Positions 36,391-44,621 of a stretch of DNA of 64,000 bases are shown here, one piece after another. This stretch comes from Opitutia bacterium UBA4506. GTDB taxonomy: Bacteria; Verrucomicrobiota; Verrucomicrobiia; Opitutales; Puniceicoccaceae. The first letter of the stretch is position 1. Every line of letters starts with the position of its first letter. The notes under the pieces are model-generated. The model was not told the origin of the DNA. It ran no database searches and saw only the letters and a list, made by a program, of their open reading frames with translations. Made by a program: the position numbers and the translations under genes. The stretch spans positions 5,833 through 69,832 of the forward strand of contig DGMY01000060.1 in NCBI GenBank assembly GCA_002388665.1, given 5' to 3'.

Positions 36391-37695
36391 TCATTCGCGA
36401 ACGAGATCTTCGACTGCGTCGAGCACATTGCCCGAGAACGATCCGCCGTCCGGTCCACAGAATTTATTCTGATAATCAGCCCGCGCTTTCGGATCCATTC
36501 GAAATTCGTCCAGTTTTCGCCCCGGTAATTGCGCCTTCACTTCGATCGAGCTCATCGACTCCACCACCCCGCGGTGCTCCAACATTCCGTCCCAGAAATG
36601 AAGGGACTCACAGAGTAAATCTCTCCTCGAGCCCGGAACACGAATATCCAGAACCGGACTGCCAGACCAAACCGCCTCAGGGGTACCACTTGTGGTAAAC
36701 CCCACCATCAGATCACTGACCGCCGCCAGCGACATCGCCGAATGCGGATAGAAGCAATCTTCCCCAAGCACTTTGTCCGTGTAGGTGGAATACACACTCT
36801 CACCCGGTTTTTGATAGTGTCGGAGCTTGGTCACGAGAAAGGCATCGTTCTCCCGGGCAAACTTGTGAACAGCCTTCACCAAATGGGATTCGTTGACGTA
36901 GGGCATACCAAGGCCTCGCAACCCGTAGGAACGAACCGATTTCGCATAGAAATAGGCCAATCGGTCTTCTGCCAGGATCCAATCCCAATTCGCATGAGCG
37001 CCTCGCCCCGCGGTCGGAGTCGCCCAAAAACCAACGATCGGTCGGCCCGGCTCAACACCCAACTCCTTGCGAAACTCGTCTCGGTCCACTCGGCTCAGCG
37101 CATCCAATAGAGGATACCCGCAGATTCTCGATTTCCGCCGAAATTCATCCACCAGAGAGTCATCCCACTCTTTCCCCAACCGCGGCTCGACAAACCCAAC
37201 ATAACGCAAACCGTCCCGGCCTAGTCCCTGCGCAATTTTGTAGAGCTCTCGATAGTCGGTGGTGCGATCCCGAATGGTCGCCTCACGCTCATAGTCCGTC
37301 CGCAGGGCAAAGCAATCGACCGAGTCGACTGTTTCCCGATCATGTAGACGTTTCAGAGTGTCAGGAGTGGTGATGGCTACATAGCGAAAGGTCCGATCCG
37401 CCCATTGCGGATCCTCCACCCAATTCCTCAAAGGAAGGTCGATACTCAAAAGAACCTCGTGGTCACCGCCCAGTACCTTGCGGTAGAGCTCGTCCTCATC
37501 TCCGTAGCCGTCGATCTGGGGGGTCCCGTGTGTAAAGCGTGGAAACAGATTCTCGTTCGGTCGGTTCGATTCGAAATTCCGATCTGACTCGTTATGGAGG
37601 CAGGTTACTTGATGACCGCGTCGCAAACACTCGTCCACCAACGGAGCCAAGGTCCGATACCAGTTAAACCGCAATATGGGCACCAAGATTTTCAT
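36391..37695 (-). CDS. Probable GT-B type transferase, unassigned family
   Basis: 434 residues, no recognised family. The start resembles glycosyltransferases of the GT-B fold (ILVPILRFNWYRTLAPLVDE), and the C-terminal half has GFTTSGTPEAVWSGSPVLDI, like donor-binding parts of CDP-glycerol or UDP-sugar transferases. The sequence lies just upstream of neuA, and no known sialyltransferase family (GT29, 38, 42, 52, 80) was recognised anywhere in the window. It is therefore a candidate for the enzyme that uses the CMP-sugar. It overlaps the 37692-38744 gene by ATGA. Confidence 0.55.
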   Translation of the reverse strand: MKILVPILRFNWYRTLAPLVDECLRRGHQVTCLHNESDRNFESNRPNENLFPRFTHGTPQIDGYGDEDELYRKVLGGDHEVLLSIDLPLRNWVEDPQWADRTFRYVAITTPDTLKRLHDRETVDSVDCFALRTDYEREATIRDRTTDYRELYKIAQGLGRDGLRYVGFVEPRLGKEWDDSLVDEFRRKSRICGYPLLDALSRVDRDEFRKELGVEPGRPIVGFWATPTAGRGAHANWDWILAEDRLAYFYAKSVRSYGLRGLGMPYVNESHLVKAVHKFARENDAFLVTKLRHYQKPGESVYSTYTDKVLGEDCFYPHSAMSLAAVSDLMVGFTTSGTPEAVWSGSPVLDIRVPGSRRDLLCESLHFWDGMLEHRGVVESMSSIEVKAQLPGRKLDEFRMDPKARADYQNKFCGPDGGSFSGNVLDAVEDLVRE

Positions 37696-38744
37696 ACACT
37701 ACGACTCACTTCCTCTTGCAACCACCTCACGATGAAAGACGGGGAAAAACGTTCGGCTGAAAAATCCCGACATGCCCGCCTCATTGACTCCATCCGGCTC
37801 CGGTCCTTCAAGATACCGGTGATTCGTTCGAACCCTTCTTGGATGCTTTCCAACGAGGGCACCTTGAGAATCCGATAGGAAGCCGCCTCCTCCAGGGACG
37901 CATTCTCGTCGAACGAGCCGAACCCGGGGATCACTTCAAGAAAATGCTCGTCCGGCACCGGTCGAAATGCCGGCGGAATCTCAATGAGAGGCTCCCGCTC
38001 CACGATGAATGGTCTGCCGAGAGCAAGCGATTCCTGAGCCTTCCATGGATACACAGCGTGAGGGAAGGTGTTCAACACGGTACAGGTCGAGGTCGCCATG
38101 CGAAACAGATAGAACTGATGGTTAAGATTCGCCTTCACATTGACACCATCTTCGATAGCCGGATTCCCTCGGCTCGTCAGTCGGGAAATCGCTGATAGCC
38201 CGGTCTCACCGACTGCTTTCGAGAAATGGTGGCGTATCCAAAAATGCATAACATGCGGATCAACCCGGTCACCCGGAGCCTCGAATGGATCCGCGGCCCC
38301 ATCGGCAATGGGATTCTCGTAGACTCCCACGACATGAAACAATTTGGGCCCTGGGAGCCAGCTCCCGAGTTTGAGCCCGCCGATCTTCCGGCATAAACCA
38401 AGTGAAGGAGGAAGAAACGTAAATGGGCGAATCTTTGAAGAGCAATCTGCCATCCCCTCCTCGGTTAGAACACGATCCGCGAGGCTCCGGTTAAGATTGG
38501 CTTTCAGGTAAAGGTCCGCGTGCTGCAGCGCTTGGAGGTCAAAATCGAAAACGTGGTCGCTCATGTCGAAAAAGACCAAAGCCCCTTCGATCTCTGCCCA
38601 AGCGCCCTCGTGGTGTCGATCCGTACGACCCTGCCTCTCGTGAGGAGCTTTCTCGACAACTTCCGCCCCGCTTGCGCGAAGGGCCTGAAACAGGTACTGG
38701 AAGAAACCCGACTCCTCTAGGTGTCTGGATTCGTAAATTTTCAC
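37692..38744 (-). CDS. Conserved-looking protein of unknown function, GT-B-like
   Basis: 350 residues with a GTG start. There is no signal peptide and no membrane segment. YPWKAQESLALGRPFIVE in the second half looks like the donor-side E-x7-E segment of GT-B transferases, but the N-terminal half is not recognised. Translation is probably coupled to the previous gene (ATGA). With that gene it forms a pair between the neu genes and the GT4 at 38750, so both may take part in adding the nonulosonic acid. That function is inferred from position only. Confidence 0.55.
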   Translation of the reverse strand: MKIYESRHLEESGFFQYLFQALRASGAEVVEKAPHERQGRTDRHHEGAWAEIEGALVFFDMSDHVFDFDLQALQHADLYLKANLNRSLADRVLTEEGMADCSSKIRPFTFLPPSLGLCRKIGGLKLGSWLPGPKLFHVVGVYENPIADGAADPFEAPGDRVDPHVMHFWIRHHFSKAVGETGLSAISRLTSRGNPAIEDGVNVKANLNHQFYLFRMATSTCTVLNTFPHAVYPWKAQESLALGRPFIVEREPLIEIPPAFRPVPDEHFLEVIPGFGSFDENASLEEAASYRILKVPSLESIQEGFERITGILKDRSRMESMRRACRDFSAERFSPSFIVRWLQEEVSRSV

Positions 38745-38749
38745 TCGAA

Positions 38750-39892
38750 TTAGTTCTGCTCTTTCGCCGGTGAGGAACTATGTGCCTCCAAAAATTCTCG
38801 AAGAACCCCCAGCGCAGGTTTCCCATCTGCGTAGGTTTCCACCCATCGCCGACCCTGTTCACCTCTTGATCGTCGTTCGTTTGTCGACAGAGCCAGCAGT
38901 TTCTTCATCCCTTGCGAAAAGTCTTCCGTATCTCCAGGCGAATAGGTAAAGCATCCCGACTCAGAAATCCGGTACTGTGGGCCGAGGCAACTCGTCTGCG
39001 AGACAAGAGCCGGAGTCTGACAGGCCAAGGCATGAATCAAAAACGTAGTTCCCGCCGAATACAGGTTCTCCCGCACCGGAACGACTGCTCCTCGAGAGGA
39101 TCGTATCCGCTCAAACACTTCTTCGACAGAGAGGTTGGATTCCACAGTTACCGATGCGAGGAGGTCCGTGTATTCCCGGACCAGATCATCGCCGAGAATG
39201 AGATGAACCCTCATCTCCGGGTTATTTCTCGCCCATTCCAGCAACAAGGGCAGGTCGCGCTGGGCGTCCGCCCCCACTGAGATAACGTCCCACTGAAACA
39301 CCTCTCCCTCCTCGTCGCTTGTCATGGGTGGTAAGGCCGCTGGAAGGTACTTTCGCGGAATCCCAAACGGTACCGCAAGAATGCGATGCGGTTCTATCCC
39401 GATTCTCTCCATGAGAAATTCCCGTTCGGACTCTGAGTAGACGAGAATCTTCTCTGCGTGCCGGAACAGTTTCGAGATCGACCGCAACCGCCGAGGTGAA
39501 TCGTTCGGAGGATTCCATTCCAGCCCCACTGAAATCACCAACACCGGTGGAATCGAAAGCCCGAGGCTCCTCAGGAACAGTACCGGAAACGCTGCATTGT
39601 TGCTCGTAAGGACCAGGGCCTTCGCTCGGCGAATCTCTGAAAGTCCCGCCATCGTCTGGCGGAAGTTCCCACAGTATCCTGTTCTTCTCACACAAATACG
39701 GCGAAGAATCGCGGCAATCCACCCCCGAAATCGGTTCGGTTCCCCAAACCATCCGGCTTCAACGGAAAACCCTTCATCCCGCAACTCGAGGAGCCCCGAC
39801 AAGGTATAACTGCCATACCCGCCGAAACGCAGAGCTCTCACTCGTGCCTCGGTGTACTTATAGAGGAAGAAAGATGAAGGACGTCGATTCAT
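38750..39892 (-). CDS. GT4-like glycosyltransferase
   Basis: 380 residues, GT-B fold. The middle has VISVGLEWNP and KILVYSESEREFLM, a typical hinge. The donor domain is atypical: VISVGADAQRDLPLLLEWAR, VVPVRENLYSAGTTFLIHAL, where S-A-G-T-T replaces the usual acid residues, then ACQTPALVSQT. It may be a diverged GT4 enzyme; the missing classic Glu pair lowers certainty. ATG at 39892 is the only good start. Confidence 0.7.
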   Translation of the reverse strand: MNRRPSSFFLYKYTEARVRALRFGGYGSYTLSGLLELRDEGFSVEAGWFGEPNRFRGWIAAILRRICVRRTGYCGNFRQTMAGLSEIRRAKALVLTSNNAAFPVLFLRSLGLSIPPVLVISVGLEWNPPNDSPRRLRSISKLFRHAEKILVYSESEREFLMERIGIEPHRILAVPFGIPRKYLPAALPPMTSDEEGEVFQWDVISVGADAQRDLPLLLEWARNNPEMRVHLILGDDLVREYTDLLASVTVESNLSVEEVFERIRSSRGAVVPVRENLYSAGTTFLIHALACQTPALVSQTSCLGPQYRISESGCFTYSPGDTEDFSQGMKKLLALSTNERRSRGEQGRRWVETYADGKPALGVLREFLEAHSSSPAKEQN

Positions 39893-39912
39893 GCATTCCC
39901 ACTAAAACCAGA

Positions 39913-40764
39913 CTAACTGGCCTCGCGGTACTGATTCTCTTCTTTCCGGGGCAGTGGACCCTTTACGAGAAACCAACGCCAATGCGCCTCTTTCTCGGCG
40001 TGGGCAACGTCCTCAAAATATTCCAAGAGCTTTCTCAAAAGAGCGCCATCCGATGCCCATTCCACGGCTTCGAAGGCTCCTCCTTTGGTATTTTCCATAA
40101 ATTCGAACATGGCATAACCACCCGGCCTGATCACCCGAGCCTGCTCTGCCAAAAACATGTCGATATCGAGCACATGATCAATTGCATTGCAAAAGACGAG
40201 ATCCACCGAATCGGTTGCCTCCTCCATCTTCATAAAATCCCCTTTGCGCACCCACGGATTGTCTGGACCGGGATTCAGATCGGTACCGTACACGTTCGAA
40301 AATCCCATATCCTGCAAAACTTCGACTTCAGTCCCCTGCCGCGCACCGGCGCAGACGATTGCCGCATCGGAGCTGAGATGATAGGGAAGGCACCTGAACC
40401 GACGAAAGAAGCGAGTCCGCATGTCTCCGACAGACTTGGGATCGAACCCCAATCCGGCTTCGATCATTTCATCAAACTTCACTTTCTGGTGATCGAGATA
40501 CTCCTGGTAGGTAGCATAATCCCTGTAAGTAAAGTTACCACTGGGGTCCGTCTTCTCACTCCAACCCGAGTCTCCCGAATGCTTTTCCCTTACGGAATGC
40601 AACTTCCCGAGTTCACAGGAACCTTTCTTTGCCCGCCCATTCAACTTGCGGTAGTAGCCCCACCCGCCGGGTGTCCAACGGTACAACATCGTCTTCCACC
40701 AGAACGATGGGTATAGTCCAAATTTCCGGATAATTCGGTGAATCAAATTTTTATTTCTATCCAT
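39913..40764 (-). CDS. SAM-dependent methyltransferase (class I)
   Basis: 283 residues. Motif I AIVCAGARQGTEV (135-147), GTDLNPG as motif II, DLVFCNAIDHVLD and RPGGYAMFEF show a class I fold. The N-terminal 130 residues are helical and unassigned. It lies between a GT4-like and a GT2 gene, so the target is likely a sugar of the glycan or the growing end of the chain. In Wzt-dependent systems methyl caps can mark finished chains; whether this enzyme does that is unknown. Confidence 0.78.
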   Translation of the reverse strand: MDRNKNLIHRIIRKFGLYPSFWWKTMLYRWTPGGWGYYRKLNGRAKKGSCELGKLHSVREKHSGDSGWSEKTDPSGNFTYRDYATYQEYLDHQKVKFDEMIEAGLGFDPKSVGDMRTRFFRRFRCLPYHLSSDAAIVCAGARQGTEVEVLQDMGFSNVYGTDLNPGPDNPWVRKGDFMKMEEATDSVDLVFCNAIDHVLDIDMFLAEQARVIRPGGYAMFEFMENTKGGAFEAVEWASDGALLRKLLEYFEDVAHAEKEAHWRWFLVKGPLPRKEENQYREAS

Positions 40765-40772
40765 AAAATACT

Positions 40773-41594
40773 CTACAACTCCTTCGATTGCGTGACCCTG
40801 AAAACCGGGTCGATGACGGTTACCCTGTCCCCTAAACGGTAATTCTTCAACTTTCCCGGTGAAGAAGAGCGAATCCCCAGCACCCCTAAGAGCTTGCGCC
40901 TCAATCGCTCTCCAAATCGCGCGCTCACGTTATCTGCGATATTCAATCGTGTGCCCTGCCCTGTCTTCTCCTTCGAACTGCGGCGCAGGAACACCATGTG
41001 CAAGCAGCGAAAGGGCGAGTCCTCAAAAGAAAAGTCGTCTGAGATCGCGTGCCGCTTGGGACGTTCGATGCCGTCCACGTAAACGGGAGTCCCCCCGTGC
41101 AACCGCTCGAATCCGCCTTCCCAGCTCTTCAACAATGAGAAATTAAAGAGCTTGTTCATCGCCCGACTCGGGGGAGCGAGAAACCCTTTGTACTCACTGC
41201 CAGACCACTCATCCACGTGCAGGACGTTTCCCCGCAGTTGAAAGACCTCCGAGTACTTCCCTCCCCGCAGTTCATCGCAAAACTCCTGCGTTCTCACTGG
41301 ATCATAAATTTCGTCTCCGTCGACAGCGAAGATCCAGGTCCGCGTACCCGCATACTTTTCAATGGCCTGATGAGATTCCTCCGGACTTCGAATCGTGCGT
41401 ACAGAGACTTTCGGCTCCCTCGCCGCCAGGGCCTTGAGGATGGAAGTGGTTCTGTCGGTCGAGCGGTGATCGAAGACCTGTATCTCATCACAAGCGTCGA
41501 CAATATTTTTAATCGAGGTCTCGACGTAAAAATCCTCGTTGCGGACCAACACGATCCCGATGACCCGAAACTGCTCCACCGCACCCAAGCTCAT
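40773..41594 (-). CDS. GT2-family glycosyltransferase
   Basis: 273 residues. VIGIVLVRNEDFYVETS and the FAVDGDEIYD motif (DGDE in the DxD position) are the diagnostic parts. The group with V-R-N-E-D at the start is close to the LpsA/WaaE-like GT2 branch. ATG at 41594 overlaps the upstream sulfotransferase TGA as ATGA, so a longer frame to 41612 is unlikely. Its C-terminal 100 residues are basic and probably touch the membrane. Confidence 0.85.
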   Translation of the reverse strand: MSLGAVEQFRVIGIVLVRNEDFYVETSIKNIVDACDEIQVFDHRSTDRTTSILKALAAREPKVSVRTIRSPEESHQAIEKYAGTRTWIFAVDGDEIYDPVRTQEFCDELRGGKYSEVFQLRGNVLHVDEWSGSEYKGFLAPPSRAMNKLFNFSLLKSWEGGFERLHGGTPVYVDGIERPKRHAISDDFSFEDSPFRCLHMVFLRRSSKEKTGQGTRLNIADNVSARFGERLRRKLLGVLGIRSSSPGKLKNYRLGDRVTVIDPVFRVTQSKEL

Positions 41595-42415
41595 GACGCG
41601 CTCCAAGACCAATCCTCTCCGAGGAATTGATAGAGTTCACGGTTCAAGGGGGCAAAATACTCTTGGAGTTTTTGTCGAATATCCGAATCCATCGGCTGTT
41701 TGTTCTGACCTTTTTTGAAGATGGGCCAATCCTGCTTCTCCATCGGAGAAAGACCCAGAAAACTCAGGGTTCGGTTCACTTCCCTTTCCGGGTTCTCGAA
41801 GAAGCTCTCACTTTCAATAAACAGCATACGATCCCTCGGAAAATGGCGGAGCCATGGCTCAAGATTCTTTCGGTATGCACCCCGCAGGAGATAGCGCGCC
41901 GGGTGGTGCTCCAACTCGTTTAAGCACTCGAGAACTTCCTTCATTCCCGGATCGCGAACCCATGCCAGGCTTTGCTCAATCCTCTCTTCAAAGGAAACTG
42001 TTTCGACTCCCGCCTTCACCAACATGTGATGATCGGAAAAGGCCCTCTCCACGGGATCGCGGAAGAGAAAGATCAGATACGGATTCGGGCACCGTTCCGC
42101 AATGGAAGCCGGAACCGGTTCTTTTGAGAAATACTCCGGCGAGGCCTCTCCTGTGACCGTTCGCTTGCCACGGAGTTTACGGAGCGTGCGAACCCAGCGA
42201 AACGGATAGTGCTGCCGGCACCAGAGAGGACTCGAACCATAGCGCCAGAAGTTGTTGGGCTCCTTCACGTCAGAAGGATAGATCTCCGGGTGCAGCGATA
42301 GGTATCGGAACATCGATGTGGTCCCACACTTTGCTTCTCCGGGAATAAAAAATTCCGGAAGCATCCGAAGCGGTGCCGTCACTTGCTTCCAACGTTTGTT
42401 CTGAACCGTTTTCAC
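41591..42415 (-). CDS. Carbohydrate sulfotransferase
   Basis: 274 residues. The 5'-PAPS loop PGEAKCGTTS (25-34) and the 3'-phosphate segment LFRDPVERAFSDHH (117-130) are the two PAPS-binding motifs of the sulfotransferase family (PF00685/PF13469 type). GAYRKNLEPWL and FIESESFFENP are typical of bacterial and heparan-sulfate-like members. It would put sulfate on hydroxyl or amino groups of the polymer, adding to the negative charge from uronic and nonulosonic acids. It overlaps both neighbours by ATGA. PAPS-making genes are not in the window. Confidence 0.88.
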   Translation of the reverse strand: MKTVQNKRWKQVTAPLRMLPEFFIPGEAKCGTTSMFRYLSLHPEIYPSDVKEPNNFWRYGSSPLWCRQHYPFRWVRTLRKLRGKRTVTGEASPEYFSKEPVPASIAERCPNPYLIFLFRDPVERAFSDHHMLVKAGVETVSFEERIEQSLAWVRDPGMKEVLECLNELEHHPARYLLRGAYRKNLEPWLRHFPRDRMLFIESESFFENPEREVNRTLSFLGLSPMEKQDWPIFKKGQNKQPMDSDIRQKLQEYFAPLNRELYQFLGEDWSWSAS

Positions 42416-43620
42416 TGTGTTTCCTTTCCTGTTTTCGACATAAACCCCCGCAGTTGCTGAGAGAATGCCTCATCGCTGAAATGGCTTTGAAACCCTGACC
42501 AATCGGGACTTTCACCCTCGATACCCGAGTTTGCCAATCGACGGATCACGTCACCCAACTGCTCGGGATCTTCCTTCTCCACCACCTCACCGATCCGGTA
42601 ACGATGAACCCTCTCCGCCAGCAGATATCCACTACCAACAATTACCGGAATCTGAAAAAATGCGGCCTTCGTCAACGAGTTCGAGCTTCCCGGAAAATTG
42701 CGGTACGCAATACAGATGATCGAGGCGAGTCGAAAGACTGCGTTGTACTCTCCCTCGTCCTTCAACTCGTCCCGGTGGAGATAGCAGTTCTCAGCGTTCT
42801 GAAAGGTTTCGGTGACAAGCACCCGCTCTTCCTCGTCGAATCCGCTCGGCGAGAGCTGCCCTGCCATGACAAAAAAGAGATCCTCCCCACTGTTCGCTAA
42901 AGCCGTGTGGGCAAAATTGACGACCCCTTTGACTTTGCGCAATCGACCGATCAACAGTACGATCTTACGGCCTTTGGCCTTTTCGCAAATTCGATCGGCC
43001 AGAGGGCAGGAGGAATCCCACTGGGTCGGAGATACGTCGGCGAGAAACCCCGTTATCTTTCCCGGCATCCGCTCCGCCAACCAGTCGACTCGATTCTCAT
43101 CGAGGGTGAGAGCACCGACGCATTCTTTCTCATTCAGATTGCGCAAGATACTCATATCGGCGTCCGCCATCCGCATTCCTTTGAAGCTGAGCAGCAGTGC
43201 TGACCAACGAAGCCCAAGGCCCGCACAGAAATAGCGATAGTAGATGGACTCCCACTCAGCGAGACAGGGGAAAAATACTTCGTACTCCATCCCTGCACCC
43301 GGTTGCGTTCTCAGGACTTTTCGGACCCGCCTTCCCATCTGCCAAGCGCGCACTCTGAGCGCAATTCGCCGTGGAAGAGGCCCCAAACGAGAAGAAGCGC
43401 GCTGGATCGGATAGAAACTCATGTCCTTCGAACCCTTCCACTCAGCCGAAGCAAATTCCGCCAACTCAGCGCTGTATTGGGAGAACGCGACCAGCCGATC
43501 AAAAGACCCGCTAAGCGCTTGGAGGATCTTTTCGAGGTACATATAAGAATGTCCACCCCGGCCCCAATCGATGATGACCAAACCCCGCTCCTGAAGAGAG
43601 TTATCGTCTCTCGTATTCAT
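42412..43620 (-). CDS. GT4-like glycosyltransferase
   Basis: 402 residues. IIDWGRGGHSYMYLEKIL at the start fits a GT-B acceptor domain. The donor half has VLLIGRLRKVKGVVNFAHTA and SNSLTKAAFFQIPVIVG, which replaces the usual E-x7-E. Members of this branch are poorly known. It is the first gene after a 44-base gap (43621-43664, no clear signal) and is coupled to the sulfotransferase gene by ATGA. Confidence 0.78.
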   Translation of the reverse strand: MNTRDDNSLQERGLVIIDWGRGGHSYMYLEKILQALSGSFDRLVAFSQYSAELAEFASAEWKGSKDMSFYPIQRASSRLGPLPRRIALRVRAWQMGRRVRKVLRTQPGAGMEYEVFFPCLAEWESIYYRYFCAGLGLRWSALLLSFKGMRMADADMSILRNLNEKECVGALTLDENRVDWLAERMPGKITGFLADVSPTQWDSSCPLADRICEKAKGRKIVLLIGRLRKVKGVVNFAHTALANSGEDLFFVMAGQLSPSGFDEEERVLVTETFQNAENCYLHRDELKDEGEYNAVFRLASIICIAYRNFPGSSNSLTKAAFFQIPVIVGSGYLLAERVHRYRIGEVVEKEDPEQLGDVIRRLANSGIEGESPDWSGFQSHFSDEAFSQQLRGFMSKTGKETQ

Positions 43621-43664
43621 ACAAAATAAATCCAGCCACAGCCGCGCACCTCAACACCTGACTT

Positions 43665-44597
43665 CTAGCGATCGCCAAGGTTCCGAAGCCGCCCAAACAA
43701 TTTGTCTACCATGGAGTATTGGTTCCCCAAATAATAACGGCGCTCCTTCCAGCCGTTTTCTAATGAGTAGGTAAGCATCGGACATGAGGTCGCACGCTCT
43801 CCCATCGAACGCATGACAAGTCCTTTGCCGCGGGGAATGCGGCGCAACATCGGCCACCAACGCGAAAATCGCTGCAGTCGCTGTTTCTCCCGCTCACAGT
43901 CGCCAGCAACACCCTTTTCCAAAATCGACGAAATTTCCTCCGCATACTTTTCGCGTCCCGCCTCGGAAAGTTGCCCTTCACGCCGAGAGAAGCTCGCCAG
44001 CAGAACTTTCGCAAAAGCCAATTCCCACTTCTCCGCAAATTGTCGCCAAAGCCAAAAATCTCCGGCTAATTTCAGGTGAGTCGGAATCGGGCCCACAGCA
44101 TCCCAGCAATGCCTCCTCCAGAAGACAGTCTCCTGGGTGATATGCGGTAGCACGTTCCCATTGCACAGCCCCATTCGAATCAGCTCTTTGGGAAAGAAAG
44201 CATCACCCACACTTGTGACAACTCCTCCGGTGGACACTGCGGGATAACCTGTTAGCCAGTGGGTGTTCTCGAACTGCGCAAAGATCTCACCGACCACCCG
44301 CAATGCTCCCTCAAAGTATCTGTCATCTGAATTCAACCAGCAACACACATCGCCAGTGGCCAAGTTGAATCCTTTGTTGATAGCATCGTACATGCCATTG
44401 TCTGGCTCCGAGATAAAGTCACTGACGATATCCCGATGCCGGGCAACGATTGCTTGAGTCTCATCAGTACTCCCCCCGTCGACAATGATGTACTCCAGAT
44501 TCGGATAGCCCTGCGCCTTAATCGATTGGATGCAAGCTTCCAAGTACTTACCCGACTGATACGTCGGCGTAACCACTGAAATTCTGGGTAGAGTCAT
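43665..44597 (-). CDS. GT2-family glycosyltransferase
   Basis: 310 residues. ISVVTPTYQSGKYLEACIQS, VDGGSTDETQ, EPDNGMYDAINKG and CWLNSDDRYF (SDD in the DxD position) are the signature of the WcaE/WbbD-like GT2 branch, which uses UDP-Gal, UDP-Glc or GDP-Fuc type donors. It lies between a GT4-like gene and the GDP-mannose dehydratase gene; using a GDP-sugar made there is possible but not shown. A C-terminal basic tail of 40 residues follows. Confidence 0.88.
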   Translation of the reverse strand: MTLPRISVVTPTYQSGKYLEACIQSIKAQGYPNLEYIIVDGGSTDETQAIVARHRDIVSDFISEPDNGMYDAINKGFNLATGDVCCWLNSDDRYFEGALRVVGEIFAQFENTHWLTGYPAVSTGGVVTSVGDAFFPKELIRMGLCNGNVLPHITQETVFWRRHCWDAVGPIPTHLKLAGDFWLWRQFAEKWELAFAKVLLASFSRREGQLSEAGREKYAEEISSILEKGVAGDCEREKQRLQRFSRWWPMLRRIPRGKGLVMRSMGERATSCPMLTYSLENGWKERRYYLGNQYSMVDKLFGRLRNLGDR

Positions 44598-44621
44598 AGA
44601 ACGATCAAATCCGTGCCCACC

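Noticed and set aside
39844..40716. Plus-strand open frame of 290 residues
   Set aside because: It lies opposite a clear methyltransferase gene and has no recognisable motif; long antisense frames are common in GC-rich coding text.
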